This document shows, one piece after another, positions 60,801-64,000 of a stretch of DNA of 64,000 nt. Positions within the stretch are counted from its first letter, which is position 1. Each line of letters starts with the position of its first letter. Source of the DNA: Neckera pumila. Taxonomy: Eukaryota; Streptophyta; Bryopsida; Hypnales; Neckeraceae. Both the position numbers and the translations under genes were made by a program. A model generated the notes under the pieces. It was not told the origin of the DNA. It saw only the letters and a list, made by a program, of their open reading frames with translations, and did no database searches. The stretch lies in NCBI GenBank assembly GCA_963969595.1, contig OZ018409.1, forward strand, positions 6,648,520-6,712,519, written 5' to 3'.

Positions 60801-60955
60801 GTATGAAACAATGAGATAGATATTTTAAACTAGATTCAATTATTTATTATGAGTTTTCAAAATTAATCCTACTATCTTCTGATTGACCACTTAGGCGTTA
60901 AGTGGATGATGCTCTTTTGGGATTATACACCCAGACAAGCAATTGGCGTGGACAA
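57888..60955 (+). repeat. Segmental duplication S2, copy B
   Basis: Partner of 52370-54022. It carries a piggyBac-like insertion at 58771-59711 and an additional segment at about 59866-60610 that is missing from copy A. It has no M1 MITE. The order of duplications along the window is S1, S2, kinase, S2, S1, all in the same orientation. Confidence 0.8.
58771..59711 (+). mobile_element. piggyBac-like element, subfamily A
   Basis: It runs from TTAATGCCTACAGGCCCAAG to GGCTTCTAAGGGTTAA. It is inserted just before ACAAGCATGGATT; copy A of S2 has the same phrase at about 53505 with no insertion (TTTCACAAGCATGG), so this is a filled/empty pair. It has GTAGGTACCTACCC near the right end. Non-coding. 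Confidence 0.82.
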
Positions 60956-61100
60956 GCTGGATTAATCTTCAATCCAATTATGGTAATTGCATTTGAAAGA
61001 CAAATCATATTGTATACTTAGATTTGTAAAGTTGTACACTTGAATTGCATCATTTGGTCACCATATATAGTAGGATAAAAGAGCTATAATTTTCCAAATA
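60956..61100. other. Short AT-rich spacer
   Basis: No feature seen. Confidence 0.4.
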
Positions 61101-61686
61101 CTCCTTCTATTCTAAAATAAATCTAGGGGTTCTAAATATACTTGTTCCAAACTAAATTCAAAATTGGCTTTCTAAAACTTGATGGACAACAACCAAAGCT
61201 AGTTCAAACACCCTAAAGCAATAAATCCATAGATGCCAATGTTCTAGAGTTTATACAACAAGTTGATCCTTACAAAGAAAATCAACGCAACCTCTAACCA
61301 ACCAAAGGTGATGAATTCAAACTACAACTATAGTACTATACTAAACCTACTACTAACAAGTCTCTTGTTGAAAATTTGCTGGAGTTGAATCACTAGATAT
61401 TGTTGGAATTTAAAATAGAGGACAGTATCAGACTTCCTCGCACCACTGCTATTTGGAGAATGATTAAAGTTAATAGAATTAGTGTAGTTCCAGAAAAAGG
61501 GGAAATTTGTCAATTTTGTCACATGTTTCAACTTGCGCCACTTCATTGTTGGTTTCCATTCTTTCACGCCTAGTGGAGCTGACTAGAAGCTAAAATAACT
61601 ACACAATTCCTTGAAAATAGAAGCAACTCACGCAATAATCTAGCCATATTCAAGAAACCCCAAATTTATTTCGGGATGGAGGGAAT
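61101..61686. mobile_element. Mariner-like (Stowaway-type) element with TA target duplication
   Basis: The left end CTCCTTCTATTCTAAAATAA and the right end, inverted TTCCCTCCATCCCGAAATAA, continue into matching ATCTAGGGGTTC / ATTTGGGGTTTC, so the TIRs are about 33 bp. TA lies outside each end. The interior frame 61328-61567 (-) is not recognised as a transposase. Confidence 0.7.
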
Positions 61687-62684
61687 AAGGGTTTAAGTGC
61701 GGTTCATATTGGGGTGATTGCAAGAAACATTTGTTGCTTTTTTGTTCCTTTGGCGTTAGATAGATGTTTTTGCTCCTAACTTTTCTATTGTATGTCAATT
61801 TTATTTTAATTTTGAAATGAAGGGTTTAAAAGTAGTTGCTGGAAATTTTGGCCTCCAGTATCATCCTCTCGGTCTACTTGTGTACTATGTTGTCCTAGAA
61901 TTATAGAAGAATTTCTTCAATTTTCTAGAGTCAAAATAGCCGTTGCCAAGTTTCATGATTCTTCTACCTCCATATGAATAAGGAGAAGCTACCTTGAGTT
62001 CAAGAAGTAGCTTTGCCTTATTGTCAAACTAAAAGCAACCAATATGTTCAAGTCCTATGTCGAAAATAGATTTTTTTTCAGAAGTCGGAAAGTTGTTTTT
62101 TCCTCTTTGATACTTTCTACAAGCTTTTCCTTACAATTTTGTGGGCAAACAATTGCAATATACCTCTTACACATGTTGCACACATTCCGGAATTTTACTT
62201 TGTCATTTTCAAAAAATTTGGCCAATTTTTCATTTTTGTGCATGGAAGTTTGCCTTGATTTTGCATTAGATAAAATGGCTTTAATGTAGATGTTCATATG
62301 TATTCAAAGGGATTTATAGCTCATTATTGTATGGCACAAGTTGGTCTAAGACCTAACTCAATTCAATACACTATTCTCATTAAGTTTGCCTCCATTGTTT
62401 TTTCCACATTTCACAGTCACAGTAATATGTGTGATCAATAAAATGATTAATAAAATACTATTGAGTTTCTATTATGTACCCAACACGTAGATTTTGATAT
62501 GTAGATTTTTGTCATGAACCTATATATTACATTGGGCAACCTCACAATAGTATTCAATGTATAGTGCTTTTGTTGGCACAACTAGTTGTCAATCCATTAC
62601 TTGCACAACTCGAATTTAAAACACTATGGTTGTCTACAAGAAGGGCCAGTTTGAATTAATCATACGCTCTTTCAAAGAAAAGGT
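61687..62684. other. AT-rich DNA, no gene
   Basis: The opposing frames at 62044-62297 are short, AT-driven and unlike known proteins. Confidence 0.4.
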
Positions 62685-64000
62685 ATTAGAGCATTGGAGT
62701 GAATGTTCTTGCTTCCAAGCAAAGCTTCAAGTTAAGTTCAGTTTCAACGTAGCTAGCATTTTTCAATAGAATTTAGAGGTTCCAGCTCAAGATCATAGGA
62801 TACTGGAAAGGAACACGTGAAAAATGCAATATTATTGAGCAAAAAACATAGTCCAGAAATGCAAATCTCTAAATATATTTCCATTTTTTGTACCAATGTT
62901 TGAGAAGTGTTTCAAGGCTCTCTTGCATCTTCCCTTCAATTGGCTCGTTTCTTGGTGTGCAATGGGATCTTTTGCATTGGTGGAGTGTATGAGCAATGGT
63001 GCAATATGGAATGTTAACTAATTTCCTTGAATACTCTTTTCTAATCACGCTCAAGACCTTTTTGTCATGAGATTTAACCCCTAAATGCCCAAGACATGTT
63101 TTGGGCTTTCTGGAATTTGTTCTAAATTGAACAAAATGCCAACGTTTTGATAAGTTGTATCAATTTTTTTGAATTGTAACTGTACAAATTCAAACTAGAC
63201 ATATTCGAGATCTCGTAGGAAAAGAAAACACAACAATATCACTTATGGAGTGAAAGAGTATAATGTTTGACCATGAGGGTGCTAAAACTGCAAAAAACTT
63301 TCAATCTTCTTTACAAAAGTCAAATCTAAAAAGTTCGTGACCAAAAAAGTATGAGGTTAATGGATCTAACTTGTATAACCCCAATCAATTTATGGCTTCT
63401 TCAAATCTTCTCTACAACTTTTTGAAATGAGTTTGGAATGTGATTTTTCCTCCAAGAGCTAGTGTATTTGAGGCTCATTTCCAGGAGCTCTCAACACTAC
63501 GGGAAGTCAAGATTGCAATGGGTACCCTTGTACAAAAACTTGAATAGAAAAATCATTATCATTTATTTTCAAGATCGGATTTTTGATGCTAAAATTAGAC
63601 TTCAAGAAGAACTTTCTAAAAATATAAACTACTAAAAATAGCAACTTCATTGGGTTTTATTTAACTTCAAAGTTTTGTAAACACCAGATTTGGGTGCCTT
63701 GGGCATTTAGGGGTTAATACACAGGGGTTTGTTTTCTGTGTTGGCTGAATGATTTTGATTTCCAAATGGTTTTGATTTCCTCAAGCTCTGCGTAATACGG
63801 AATGGAGTAAACTAGTTACGGCAAACCTTTCCTACGTCTTTTTTAGACTGCTTGTCTCAGTTCATTGGGATATCTACCCCTCCTCTTCTTGCCGTCCATC
63901 AATTGTTTGTTTCTTTTACAAACCTACTGTAGGTTGAAGGCCAAATCCTGTACTGTAGAAAATAATCATAAATGACTCTGCATCCCAGATTCTGCAGTTC
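62685..64000 (+). repeat. Segmental duplication S1, copy B (runs off the window)
   Basis: Partner of 47590-48240. It is interrupted by the piggyBac-like element at 63074-63717. The similarity continues to the last base, so the true end is outside. Many differences from copy A are CG to TG or CA changes, as expected for a methylated repeat copy. Confidence 0.85.
63074..63717 (+). mobile_element. piggyBac-like element, subfamily D, with perfect 20-bp ends
   Basis: The first 20 bases, TTAACCCCTAAATGCCCAAG, are perfectly inverted at the right end. The element sits in ATGAGATTTAATACAC; the unfilled phrase, one TTAA, is at 47961-47976 in copy A of S1. It is the youngest-looking family member by its ends. 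The 644-bp interior differs from the other subfamilies and has no transposase. Confidence 0.9.

Noticed and set aside
1..64000. CRISPR arrays, rRNA and tRNA genes
   Set aside because: No regular repeat-spacer pattern, no rRNA core sequence and no convincing tRNA T-loop/acceptor combination was seen; the organism is eukaryotic.

Overview
This is a gene-poor, AT-rich stretch of nuclear DNA, most likely from a land plant. The evidence for a plant is a SUMO gene with plant-type sequence and splice sites, a CACTA (En/Spm-like) transposon with the usual plant terminus, plant-type LINE remnants, Stowaway/mariner-like MITEs, and an RLK/Raf-like protein kinase. I cannot name the species; a bryophyte or another non-flowering plant is possible but unproven.

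Only four genes are well supported. A three-exon SUMO gene lies at 748-2227 (+). A multi-exon gene at 19962-22685 (+) resembles the mitochondrial ribosomal protein mS45/Bot1p. An intronless gene at 45480-46229 (-) has the domain order of animal HEXIM, the 7SK-dependent inhibitor of P-TEFb: basic patch, APYNTxxYLM motif, then coiled coil. An intronless gene at 55033-56415 (-) encodes an atypical kinase with DYE in place of DFG and AHE in place of APE. There is no operon-like organisation. The genes sit as islands in repeats.

The repeats dominate. At least fourteen copies or remnants belong to one family whose ends read TTAACCCCTAAAGG and its inverse. They generate TTAA target duplications, which is the signature of piggyBac transposons. 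One copy (63074-63717) is directly matched by an empty TTAA site in a duplicated segment at 47967-47970. Another copy (3932-4857) is nested inside a relative whose empty site is visible in a third copy. None of the copies carries a transposase.

A 4.3 kb CACTA element (9368-13663) carries about thirty copies of a near-palindromic GACAAATTGTC-type motif and a roughly 50-bp-spaced series of GATCCAatcacTGGATC palindromes. Other repeats are TIR MITEs, LINE 3' ends, tandem arrays, hairpin-forming inverted repeats, and two segmental duplications that bracket the kinase gene (47.6 kb with 62.7 kb, and 52.4 kb with 57.9 kb).
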